This document shows positions 1 to 5,081 of a stretch of 5,081 nt of DNA, piece by piece. Numbering within the stretch: the stretch's first letter is position 1; every line of letters starts with the position of its first letter. Source of the stretch: an uncultured Bacillota bacterium (GTDB lineage: Bacteria > Bacillota_I > Bacilli_A > Izemoplasmatales > UBA1188); the NCBI GenBank assembly GCA_900318975.1, contig ONMY01000078.1, forward strand, positions 1 through 5,081. The letters are read 5' to 3'. Both the position numbers and the translations under genes were made by a program. Under the pieces are notes generated by a model that saw nothing but the letters and a program-made list of their open reading frames with translations, ran no database searches and was not told the DNA's origin.

Positions 1-2
1 CA

Positions 3-197
3 ACATCAGAAATCTTCCTTCATATGCTTGAAGAGGTTAAAAAGCGTGGTGTTACAAATCATCTAGAAATCAATTCATTAATTAATAGAAAAGAAGCATA
101 TAAATATCCAATTCCAGGTCATATCAATCTTCTTGCAAAAACTCAAGAAGGTTTGTATAACCTCTATCATATTTTATCAATCGCAAGCACAGATTAG
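3..197 (+). CDS. polC: polC segment 1: exonuclease tail and start of second PHP half, ending at in-frame TAG
   Basis: This open segment enters from the left edge and stops at TAG 195-197. The first residues (TSEIFLHMLEEVKKRG) resemble the last helix of the PolC DEDD exonuclease domain. They are followed by the linker and the start of the second half of the split PHP domain (INLLAKTQEGLYNLYHILS), which corresponds to the 'LLVQNETGLKNLYKLVS' stretch of Bacillus-type PolC. A product ending here would keep the N-terminal OB, PHP and exonuclease regions but have no polymerase active site. The recalled family sequence at the break reads SHxxYFYRVPR and this one reads ASTD-stop-F, so the stop occupies the Tyr position. 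The start lies upstream of the window. Confidence 0.75.
   Translation, partial: TSEIFLHMLEEVKKRGVTNHLEINSLINRKEAYKYPIPGHINLLAKTQEGLYNLYHILSIASTD
195..197 (+). other. In-frame TAG inside polC
   Basis: The codons read agc aca gat TAG ttt act aat in the polC frame. Similarity to PolC runs on both sides in the same frame, so this is a substitution or a recoded codon, not a frameshift. The recalled Bacillus-type sequence has Tyr here (DYF or KYF); TAG is one base from TAT/TAC. Eight bases after the stop comes a small perfect hairpin: stem TGAGG (206-210), loop CAGT, stem CCTCA (215-219). Confidence 0.85.
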
Positions 198-1619
198 TTT
201 ACTAATGAGGCAGTCCTCACAAAAGATATTCTAGAAAAATATAGAGATGGAATTCTAGTTGGTTCTGGATGTAGGAATTCTCATTTCTTTGACATTGCGT
301 TTAGAAAGAACGATAAAGAAATGGAAGATATAATTGATCTATATGATTATATTGAAGTTCAACCTCAAAATTCCTTCGATTACTACAAGAACCATATGGA
401 TAATTATAGTTACTGCTATCAAGATACAGTAAAAAGAATAATAAATATTGCAAAAAAACACTCTATTCCTGTTTGTGCAACTGGTGACTGTCACCAAATA
501 AATAGAGAGGATACAATATATAGAAATATCTTAGTTCAAACAGATCCAGTAGGTGGAGAAAGATTCCACTATTTAAAACACGAAAAAGAAATTCCATCAG
601 AATATTTCATGACTACTGATGAAATGTTAGAAGAATTCTCATTCCTTCCAGAGTCTTTAGCATATGAAATTGTTGTTGAAAACACCAATTTAATTGCTGA
701 TGCTTGTGATAATGTTAAATCATTCTCAAAGACTCTATATCCACCAAAAGATAATTTCATGGAAAAATATGGAATTGAATCTGCAGAAGGATATGTAAAT
801 ACTGAAGTATATAGAAAAGCAAGAGAACTATATGGTGATCTACTTCCAGAACTCGTAAAAGATAGAATTGAAGGAGAGCTAGAAGCCATCAACAAGAATA
901 AATTCTCAACTGTCTACTTAATTTCAAAGAAGCTTGTCGAAAGATCTAGAGAAGATGGATATGTTGTTGGAAGCCGTGGTTCTGTCGGTTCATCTTTTGT
1001 TGCATATCTATTATCAATCACAGAAGTAAACTCACTTCCACCACACTTTAGATGTCCTAAATGTCATTTTTCATCATTTAAAATGACAGCTGATGAAAAA
1101 CAAAAATATGGCATTAGAAAAGATGAAGAAAAATTAATTCCAGTATTAGACAAAGTCTTAACTGGATATGACCTTCCAAATTATGCTTGTCCTGTTTGCG
1201 GACAAAAACTAGAACGCGATGGACATGATATCCCATTTGAAACATTCTTAGGTGTTCCAGAAGATCCAAAAACACCAGATATTGACCTTAATTTCTCAGG
1301 TGAAAACCAAGGTGCAATTCATGAATACATCCGTGAAATCTTTGGTGTTACTAAAGCATTTAGAGCTGGAACAATTCTAACATGTAAAGATAAAACGTCT
1401 TATGCAATAGTAAGAGATTATTTTGACCACGTTAATGAACAAAGAGCGAAACTTGGACTTGATGCTGAATATCATAAGAAGGCAGAAATAGAAGCCCTAT
1501 CTTGTAAGATTAATGGATCAAAGAGAACTTCATCACAACACCCCGGTGGAATCGTAGTTGTCCCAGTTGACCATGAAATCTATGAAGTAACTCCAGTTCA
1601 ATACCCAGGTGACTCCTAA
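198..1619 (+). CDS. polC: polC segment 2: PHP C-terminal half, palm with DID motif and zinc site, ending at in-frame TAA
   Basis: This is the open segment between the two stops. The first in-frame start codon is ATG 321, but recognisable PolC sequence (LEKYRDGILVGSGC) already lies at 198-320, and no ribosome binding site precedes 321, so 321 is not a convincing natural start. Contents in order: end of PHP with ATGDCH (about 480-494); MTTDEML; the palm with DGYVVGSRGSVGSSF; two Cys pairs (codons at 1053, 1062, 1188 and 1197) that should bind zinc; DGHDIPFETFLG; PDIDLNFSGE with catalytic Asp codons at 1278 and 1284; AFRAGTI; and QHPGGIVVVP. It lacks the third catalytic Asp, so on its own it could not polymerise DNA. 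A gene caller would probably report 321-1619 as a separate CDS. Confidence 0.7.
   Translation, partial: FTNEAVLTKDILEKYRDGILVGSGCRNSHFFDIAFRKNDKEMEDIIDLYDYIEVQPQNSFDYYKNHMDNYSYCYQDTVKRIINIAKKHSIPVCATGDCHQINREDTIYRNILVQTDPVGGERFHYLKHEKEIPSEYFMTTDEMLEEFSFLPESLAYEIVVENTNLIADACDNVKSFSKTLYPPKDNFMEKYGIESAEGYVNTEVYRKARELYGDLLPELVKDRIEGELEAINKNKFSTVYLISKKLVERSREDGYVVGSRGSVGSSFVAYLLSITEVNSLPPHFRCPKCHFSSFKMTADEKQKYGIRKDEEKLIPVLDKVLTGYDLPNYACPVCGQKLERDGHDIPFETFLGVPEDPKTPDIDLNFSGENQGAIHEYIREIFGVTKAFRAGTILTCKDKTSYAIVRDYFDHVNEQRAKLGLDAEYHKKAEIEALSCKINGSKRTSSQHPGGIVVVPVDHEIYEVTPVQYPGDS
1617..1619 (+). other. In-frame TAA inside polC
   Basis: The codons read cca ggt gac tcc TAA gat aaa tct tgg aag in the polC frame. 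The protein is colinear with the family on both sides (…QYPGDS-stop-DKSWKTTHFD…). The residue is variable in the family, so a one-base change from a sense codon such as AAA, GAA, CAA or TAT would explain it. The stop separates the first two catalytic Asp residues from the third. Confidence 0.85.
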
Positions 1620-2798
1620 GATAAATCTTGGAAGACAACCCATTTTGATTATCACTCATTTGAAAAGAATCTCTTTAAACTCGATATCTTAGGTCATGAT
1701 GACCCAACAGTTTTAAGATATCTCATGAAATTCGTTCAAAAATATCCAAAACTCTTCCCATTTGATGATGCACTAAATATTCCAGTAAATGACTTTAATC
1801 TATATCAACTCATGAACAACACCAAAGTTATCGGCTGTAACCCAGGTGATATTTGTTCTAATGTTGCAACCTATGGTGTTTCTGAATTTGGTACATCATT
1901 CGTAAGAGGCTTACTAGAAGAAGCGAAGCCAAGCACATTCGCAGAACTTGTAAAAGTATCAGGCCTTTCACATGGTACTGATGTTTGGAATGATAATGCA
2001 CAGTCACTAATATCTGGTAAGGCTAAAGGTTTACCAAAAGTTGATTTTAAGGATATCATTGGTTGTCGTGATGATATCATGGTTGACCTTATAAGTTTTG
2101 GTGTTCCTGCAGATCTTGCGTTTAAGACAATGGAATTTGTAAGAAAAGGAAAACCAACAAAAGATGAAGATAAATGGAATGGATTCGTTGAAAAGCTTAA
2201 AAACTATCCAGTTCCTGATTGGTATCTTTGGAGCTGTTCAAAAATTAAATACATGTTCCCAAAAGCCCATGCAACAGCTTATGTCATTATGGCTCTTCGT
2301 ATTGCTTGGTTCAAACTCTATAGACCAATATTCTTCTATAGTGCAATCCTTTCAAAGAAGATGGTTGCCTACGACGTTCAAATCATGTCAGGCGGTCCAG
2401 CTGTTATAAAAGCTGAACTTGAAAGATTAAAAGCTATTCCATCTTTCGAAAAGAAACAAAAAGATGAAGATTTAATCACAACACTTGAACTCTCTCTTGA
2501 GATGACTATGAGAGGATATAAAATCTATATGGTAAATCTTGAAAAATCAGAAGCTACTGATTTCGCAGTAAGTGATGACCTTATGGGACTTTATCTTCCA
2601 TTTGGTGCTGTAGATGGATGTGGACAGACAGTTGCTCAATCGATTGTAGATGCAAGAGATATTAAAGCGTTTACCACTAAGAACGATTTTATGAATCGTA
2701 CTCAAGTTTCTAAGACAGTATTCAAAAAGTTTGAAGACTATGGTGTATTTGGAAATCTTCCAGATGATAACCAAATTTCTCTTGATTTAGGTATTTAG
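1620..2798 (+). CDS. polC: polC segment 3: third catalytic Asp, fingers and C-terminal clamp-binding end
   Basis: This is the open segment after the TAA. It opens with DKSWKTTHFDYHS, colinear with PADSTSSEWKTTHFDFHS as recalled from Bacillus-type PolC, with no gap. It then carries KLDILGHDDPT (1680-1706, third catalytic Asp codon at 1683), EFGTSFVR, SGLSHGTDVW, GCRDDIMV, FKTMEFVRKGK, KYMFPKAHATAYV and a C terminus LPDDNQISLDLGI. The first in-frame start is ATG 1725, downstream of DILGHDD and without a ribosome binding site, so independent translation would lose the catalytic residue. The end resembles the family's QLSLF clamp-binding tail but continues to QISLDLGI. The natural stop TAG abuts the ATG of the next gene. 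Confidence 0.7.
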   Translation, partial: DKSWKTTHFDYHSFEKNLFKLDILGHDDPTVLRYLMKFVQKYPKLFPFDDALNIPVNDFNLYQLMNNTKVIGCNPGDICSNVATYGVSEFGTSFVRGLLEEAKPSTFAELVKVSGLSHGTDVWNDNAQSLISGKAKGLPKVDFKDIIGCRDDIMVDLISFGVPADLAFKTMEFVRKGKPTKDEDKWNGFVEKLKNYPVPDWYLWSCSKIKYMFPKAHATAYVIMALRIAWFKLYRPIFFYSAILSKKMVAYDVQIMSGGPAVIKAELERLKAIPSFEKKQKDEDLITTLELSLEMTMRGYKIYMVNLEKSEATDFAVSDDLMGLYLPFGAVDGCGQTVAQSIVDARDIKAFTTKNDFMNRTQVSKTVFKKFEDYGVFGNLPDDNQISLDLGI

Positions 2799-3530
2799 AT
2801 GATTGAGAATCCTATTTACCAAAAAGTATATGAGAATGTAGATATAAATAAGAATTGCGAAAAGAAAGTTATAGAAAAATATTCACTATATCTTTCTTTT
2901 CTTATGTCTTTATCATTCGTTCTTGGAATTTTAATTCCATATGAAATGATTAGTAGCACTATTTGGCTTATCATAATCATTTCATCTTTAATTCTTTCAA
3001 TCACATCTTTAGTATTAATACCACACATTGAAAGACCACAGGCATTCATAATAGTCTTTCCAATTTTTAGTGGTATTTTTTTATCATCAATATCACTCTA
3101 TTTAAAAAACACTTTTAAAATGATGTATGAAACATATAATCCATATTCTTTTGGATTTATGACTATTGGAATTACAATTATGTCTTTAATTATGCTTTCT
3201 GAAATCTTTTATTTTTTGGATATATTTAAAGTTAGACATTTCTATTTCAAATACATACTATTATCCCTTTTTGACCTATTTATAAGCCTTTTTGTGATAT
3301 TCTTTATCTCGAATAACATTGAGACATATTCATTCATATTTAATAGTCTAGTGTCAACTATTACAATATTCATTTTTAACTTTATAATCGTTCTTTATCA
3401 TGAAGAAGAAAGAAAAATAGTTGAACTTGGAATTGATAAAAATGATGCCTTTATTTTATCAATTCTGCCACTCACAGTAGTCTATTATATCTTTCAAGAA
3501 ATAGTGTTTTTAATGTTTAAAAAACACTAA
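2799..3530 (+). CDS. Seven-helix membrane protein, possibly a divergent Bax-inhibitor-1 (YccA/YetJ-like) family member
   Basis: A 243-residue integral membrane protein. After a charged N-terminal segment (about 1-27), hydrophobic stretches lie near residues 29-48, 52-74, 81-101, 117-140, 149-171, 179-200 and 217-240. The order, the spacing and the final acidic/charged loop before a last helix (LYHEEERKIVELGIDKNDA) recall the Bax-inhibitor-1 layout, where LYD..QI.....ITED precedes the last helix. The start MIENPIYQKV also resembles the NPVxxR openings of many such proteins. Members I know of are pH-sensitive calcium-leak channels, but the signature Asp of 'YD' is His here, so the family call is tentative and no activity is claimed. 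ATG 2799 follows the polC TAG directly and in the same frame. The only Shine-Dalgarno candidate is a weak AGG at 2789-2791 inside polC, so translation is probably coupled to polC termination. The coding DNA is more AT-rich than its neighbours, as expected for hydrophobic residues. Confidence 0.8.
   Translation: MIENPIYQKVYENVDINKNCEKKVIEKYSLYLSFLMSLSFVLGILIPYEMISSTIWLIIIISSLILSITSLVLIPHIERPQAFIIVFPIFSGIFLSSISLYLKNTFKMMYETYNPYSFGFMTIGITIMSLIMLSEIFYFLDIFKVRHFYFKYILLSLFDLFISLFVIFFISNNIETYSFIFNSLVSTITIFIFNFIIVLYHEEERKIVELGIDKNDAFILSILPLTVVYYIFQEIVFLMFKKH
3502..3529 (+). terminator. Possible intrinsic terminator overlapping the 3' end of the membrane-protein gene
   Basis: A perfect 10-bp inverted repeat, TAGTGTTTTT (3502-3511) and AAAAACACTA (3520-3529), encloses an 8-base loop. 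The right arm contains the stop codon of the membrane gene. The downstream sequence atatttattt is U-rich in RNA but not a pure U-run, and the stem has only two G-C pairs, so termination may be weak. Its place between the last polC-operon gene and a new promoter supports the role. Confidence 0.45.
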
Positions 3531-3545
3531 ATATTTATTTAATAC

Positions 3546-3573
3546 TTGAAAAGTTTGGTTAATAATATATAAT
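3546..3573 (+). promoter_or_regulatory. Sigma-A-type promoter for pheST
   Basis: A TTGAAA -35 box (3546-3551), a 16-base spacer and a consensus TATAAT -10 box (3568-3573) lie 70 bases before the pheS ATG, which predicts a start of transcription near 3580 and a leader of about 60 nucleotides. An inverted repeat, AATAATAT (3561-3568) and ATATTATT (3572-3579), covers the -10 box, flanked by a second short pair AGTTT (3552-3556)/AAACT (3585-3589). This could be an operator or simply AT-rich promoter sequence. Confidence 0.65.
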
Positions 3574-3590
3574 ATTATTTGGCAAAACTA

Positions 3591-3617
3591 ATGAAAAAAC
3601 CGAAGTTCATACATTAA
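3591..3617 (+). other. Possible eight-codon leader ORF before pheS
   Basis: ATG AAA AAA CCG AAG TTC ATA CAT TAA reads MKKPKFIH. It lies within the predicted pheST leader, about 10 bases after the inferred transcription start, and has no visible ribosome binding site. It contains a single Phe codon (TTC 3606-3608) and its end overlaps the hairpin at 3607-3629. Leader-peptide control of pheST is known in enterobacteria, where the leader is Phe-rich; one Phe is weak evidence, so this may be chance. Confidence 0.15.
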
Positions 3618-3629
3618 GCTTTTGTATGA
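3607..3629 (+). promoter_or_regulatory. Leader hairpin just upstream of the pheS ribosome binding site
   Basis: A perfect 7-bp inverted repeat, TCATACA (3607-3613) and TGTATGA (3623-3629), has a 9-base loop (TTAAGCTTT). It ends three bases before AGGAGG. It does not pair with the ribosome binding site and has no U-run after it, so it is not a terminator. It may stabilise the 5' end of the mRNA or bind a regulator. The leader has no T-box consensus and is too short for one. Confidence 0.35.
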
Positions 3630-3632
3630 CAT

Positions 3633-3638
3633 AGGAGG
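3633..3638 (+). promoter_or_regulatory. pheS ribosome binding site, deciding the ATG at 3643
   Basis: AGGAGG lies four bases before ATG 3643. The upstream in-frame TTG at 3622 would put this site inside the coding region and would itself start within the leader hairpin, so ATG 3643 is preferred. Confidence 0.85.
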
Positions 3639-3642
3639 AAAT

Positions 3643-4668
3643 ATGGAACTTGAAGAATTAAAAAAGAAAATTAATGAAGATTTCAATAATCTAAAATTAA
3701 ATCTTCAAACTCTAACCGAACTTAGAGCGCAGTATCTTGGAAAGAAAGGTCCAATTCAAGAGATGCTTCTTGAAATGAAGAACCTTCCAAATGAAGAAAA
3801 ACCTAAACTTGGCGAAAAGGTAAATGCTTTAAAACAAGCTGCGACTGAACTATTTGATGCTAAAAAGAAAGAACTAGAAGAAAGATTAGTTGAAGAACAA
3901 TTATCAAAGGAAGCTGTCGATATTACACTTCCAGGAAAAGATATAAATACTGGTTCAATTCACGTTTTAAATAAAGTTATCGAGGAAGTAGAAGACCTCT
4001 TTATTGGTATGGGATATGAAGTTAAAGATGGTCCTGAAGTTGAACAAGACCTCTATAATTTCCAATATTTAAATATTCCAAAAGGCCATCCTGCAAGAGC
4101 GATGCAAGATACTTTCTATGTAGATGTTGATAGACTTCTTAGAAGCCAAACATCAGCTGTTCAAGCTCGTACTATGCTTGAATATGGTGGAAATAAAGAT
4201 GTTAGAATCATCTGCCCAGGAAGAGCATATAGAAGAGACGATGATGATGCAACTCATTCACATGAATTCACTCAAATTGAAGGACTAGTTGTGAATAAAG
4301 ATGTTACTATGGCAGAACTTAAAGGAACTCTTACTATCATGGCAAAAAGACTATTTGGTGATGATAGAGAGATTAGATTCCGTCCATCATATTTCCCATT
4401 TACTGAACCATCAATCGAAGTTGATGTTTCATGTTTTAAATGTCATGGTAAAGGCTGCAATCTTTGTAAAGGTACAGGCTGGATTGAAATACTTGGTGCC
4501 GGAATGGTAAATAATAACGTTTTAAGCATGTGTGGATATGATCCAGAAATTTATCAAGGATTTGCGTTTGGCGTTGGAGCTGAGAGAATCGCAATGCTCA
4601 AATATGGCATTGATGATATAAGATCACTCTACGCAAATGACTTACGTCAAAATAAACAATTCAAATAA
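3643..4668 (+). CDS. pheS: Phenylalanine--tRNA ligase alpha subunit
   Basis: PheS is the catalytic subunit of the cytoplasmic (alpha-beta)2 phenylalanyl-tRNA synthetase. It activates Phe with ATP and charges tRNA-Phe. The product is 341 residues from ATG 3643, normal for the family. Residues 1 to about 95 form the charged N-terminal coiled coil that contacts tRNA ([12 protein letters not shown] is a family signature). The class II core follows: [13 protein letters not shown]; motif 2 with [17 protein letters not shown] (DATHSHEF near residues 202-209) and [22 protein letters not shown]; and motif 3 [13 protein letters not shown] (residues 307-319). A CFKC...CNLC insertion (Cys 264, 267, 272, 275) before [14 protein letters not shown] is common in Firmicutes PheS as I recall it and looks like a zinc knuckle. 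It has its own promoter and a strong AGGAGG site, and is followed 18 bases later by pheT, so the two should be co-transcribed. The frame has no interruption. Confidence 0.97.
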   Translation: MELEELKKKINEDFNNLKLNLQTLTELRAQYLGKKGPIQEMLLEMKNLPNEEKPKLGEKVNALKQAATELFDAKKKELEERLVEEQLSKEAVDITLPGKDINTGSIHVLNKVIEEVEDLFIGMGYEVKDGPEVEQDLYNFQYLNIPKGHPARAMQDTFYVDVDRLLRSQTSAVQARTMLEYGGNKDVRIICPGRAYRRDDDDATHSHEFTQIEGLVVNKDVTMAELKGTLTIMAKRLFGDDREIRFRPSYFPFTEPSIEVDVSCFKCHGKGCNLCKGTGWIEILGAGMVNNNVLSMCGYDPEIYQGFAFGVGAERIAMLKYGIDDIRSLYANDLRQNKQFK

Positions 4669-4675
4669 AAGGGGG
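4668..4675 (+). promoter_or_regulatory. pheT ribosome binding site
   Basis: AAAGGGGG pairs with the CCUCCUUU 16S tail with one G-U wobble. It overlaps the last base of the pheS stop TAA and lies 11 bases before ATG 4687, somewhat far but usable. It supports independent, or coupled, initiation of pheT. Confidence 0.7.
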
Positions 4676-4686
4676 AAAATAGAACT

Positions 4687-5081
4687 ATGTTAATTCCAAT
4701 TAGTGAACTTAAAAAGTACGTTGATATTAAAGGTGATATTAATGAGTTTGTTAAGAATTTCTCTCTTAAGAGCGCAGAAGTAGATTCATTCGCTCCATTT
4801 TGTAATGTTAAAGGACTAGTAATCGGTAAGATCCTTGCTATTAAAGATCATCCAGATTCAAACCATCTTCATATCACGACAGTTGATACTGGTGATGCTG
4901 TTCAAGAAATCGTTTGTGGTGCTCCAAATGTTGAAGTTGGAAGAAAAGTAATTGTTGCAAGAATTGGTGTCGAACTTCCAGGTGGTACAATGAAAAAGGC
5001 AGTTATCCGTGGTGTTGAATCATGTGGAATGAACTGCGCACTTGATGAACTTGGAATCGATCATAAATTCCAAGGATATGA
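4687..5081 (+). CDS. pheT: Phenylalanine--tRNA ligase beta subunit, 3'-partial
   Basis: PheT is the large subunit of phenylalanyl-tRNA synthetase, responsible for tRNA recognition and editing of misacylated Tyr-tRNA-Phe. Only the first 131 codons are in the window and the gene runs off the right edge. The visible part has the N-terminal segment MLIPISELKKYVDI, then the EMAP/Trbp-like OB-fold tRNA-binding domain from about residue 41: VIGKILAIKDHPDSNHLHI, VCGAPNVEVGRKVIVA, LPGG, and the closing signature IRGVESCGMNCALDELGI. The aminoacyl-editing B3/B4 domains, the catalytic-like domain and the anticodon-binding domain lie beyond the window. It follows pheS by 18 bases and is in the same reading frame as pheS, separated from it by the single TAA at 4666-4668. 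Confidence 0.96.
   Translation, partial: MLIPISELKKYVDIKGDINEFVKNFSLKSAEVDSFAPFCNVKGLVIGKILAIKDHPDSNHLHITTVDTGDAVQEIVCGAPNVEVGRKVIVARIGVELPGGTMKKAVIRGVESCGMNCALDELGIDHKFQGY

Larger units (their letters stand above)
3..2798 (+). pseudogene. polC: polC, DNA polymerase III alpha subunit (Gram-positive type), 5'-partial, with two in-frame stops
   Basis: PolC is the replicative polymerase of low-GC Gram-positives. It extends DNA 5'->3' at the fork and carries its own 3'-5' proofreading exonuclease inserted in a PHP domain. One frame from base 3 to the TAG at 2796-2798 matches the family throughout: exonuclease tail and second PHP half (about 3-560), palm with GSRGSVGSS (about 972-998), a CxxC...CxxC zinc site (1053-1199), PDIDLNF with two catalytic Asp (1278-1286), QHPGGIVVVP (about 1536-1565), WKTTHFD (from 1629), DILGHDD with the third catalytic Asp (1683-1703), fingers with YMFPKAHA (about 2251-2274), and a C-terminal clamp-binding motif QISLDL. 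TAG (195-197) and TAA (1617-1619) interrupt the frame without any shift. It is labelled pseudogene because a standard reading cannot give a full protein. Sequence error or stop suppression remain real alternatives, since the rest appears under normal constraint. The 5' end lies outside the window. Confidence 0.9.

Noticed and set aside
195..197. Pyrrolysine coding at TAG
   Set aside because: The family residue here is Tyr, PolC is not a pyrrolysine protein family, and no pyl genes are in the window; a TAA in the same gene would also be unexplained.
569..895. Minus-strand open frames at 569-895, 1871-2080, 2547-2774 and 2816-3049
   Set aside because: They are antisense to well-supported coding sequence, show low-complexity composition and no recognisable motifs.
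321..1619. Independent gene starting at ATG 321
   Set aside because: PolC similarity extends upstream of 321 in the same frame, and there is no ribosome binding site; this is a piece of polC.
2164..2409. Plus-strand open frames at 2164-2409 and 4301-4510 in other frames
   Set aside because: They overlap conserved parts of polC and pheS and have no motifs or ribosome binding sites of their own.
1725..2798. Independent gene starting at ATG 1725
   Set aside because: Conserved PolC sequence including DILGHDD lies just upstream in the same frame, with no ribosome binding site before 1725.
3622..3642. TTG 3622 as the pheS start
   Set aside because: It would place AGGAGG inside the gene and start within a hairpin; ATG 3643 has the ribosome binding site at proper spacing and gives the usual N terminus.
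1..5081. Genome-wide reassignment of UAG, UAA or UGA
   Set aside because: TAG ends polC and TAA ends the membrane gene and pheS at the expected family positions, and the other genes have no internal stops. All eight or so Trp codons are TGG with no in-frame TGA. Only rare or context-dependent suppression remains possible.

Overview
The window looks like the chromosome of an AT-rich (roughly one third G+C by eye) low-GC Gram-positive bacterium of the Bacilli/Mollicutes type. The grounds are a PolC-type (Gram-positive) replicative polymerase, a Firmicutes-style PheS with a CxxC-x4-CxxC insertion, heavy AGA use for Arg, and AGGAGG/AAAGGGGG ribosome binding sites. UGA is not read as Trp here: every Trp codon in the readable genes is TGG and no in-frame TGA occurs, so the Mycoplasma code is not indicated.

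Layout, all on the + strand. (1) 3-2798 is one continuous reading frame with end-to-end PolC similarity. It starts near the end of the 3'-5' exonuclease domain (the upstream part is outside the window) and runs to the beta-clamp-binding C terminus. It is broken by two in-frame stops, TAG at 195-197 and TAA at 1617-1619, with no frameshift or lost sequence at either. (2) 2799-3530 starts on the base after the polC stop and encodes a hydrophobic seven-helix protein that resembles a divergent Bax-inhibitor-1 (YccA/YetJ-type) protein. (3) 3531-3642 holds a probable terminator at its left edge, a clear sigma-A-type promoter and a short leader with a hairpin, but no T-box. (4) 3643-4668 is pheS, and 4687-5081 is the 5' part of pheT, cut by the window edge; together they form the phenylalanyl-tRNA synthetase operon.

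The unusual feature is the doubly interrupted polC. The coding sequence around both stops is well conserved. TAG falls where PolC homologues as I recall them have Tyr; TAA falls at a variable position just before the invariant WKTTHFD segment. The third catalytic Asp (in DILGHDD) lies between the TAA and the next possible start codon, so reinitiation could not rebuild a split active enzyme. Either the sequence has errors, the gene was recently inactivated, or the stops are suppressed or recoded. General reassignment of UAG or UAA is disfavoured because the same codons end polC, the membrane gene and pheS at the expected places. I cannot separate these options from this window alone. I see no mobile element, CRISPR array, tRNA or rRNA gene, or defence system.
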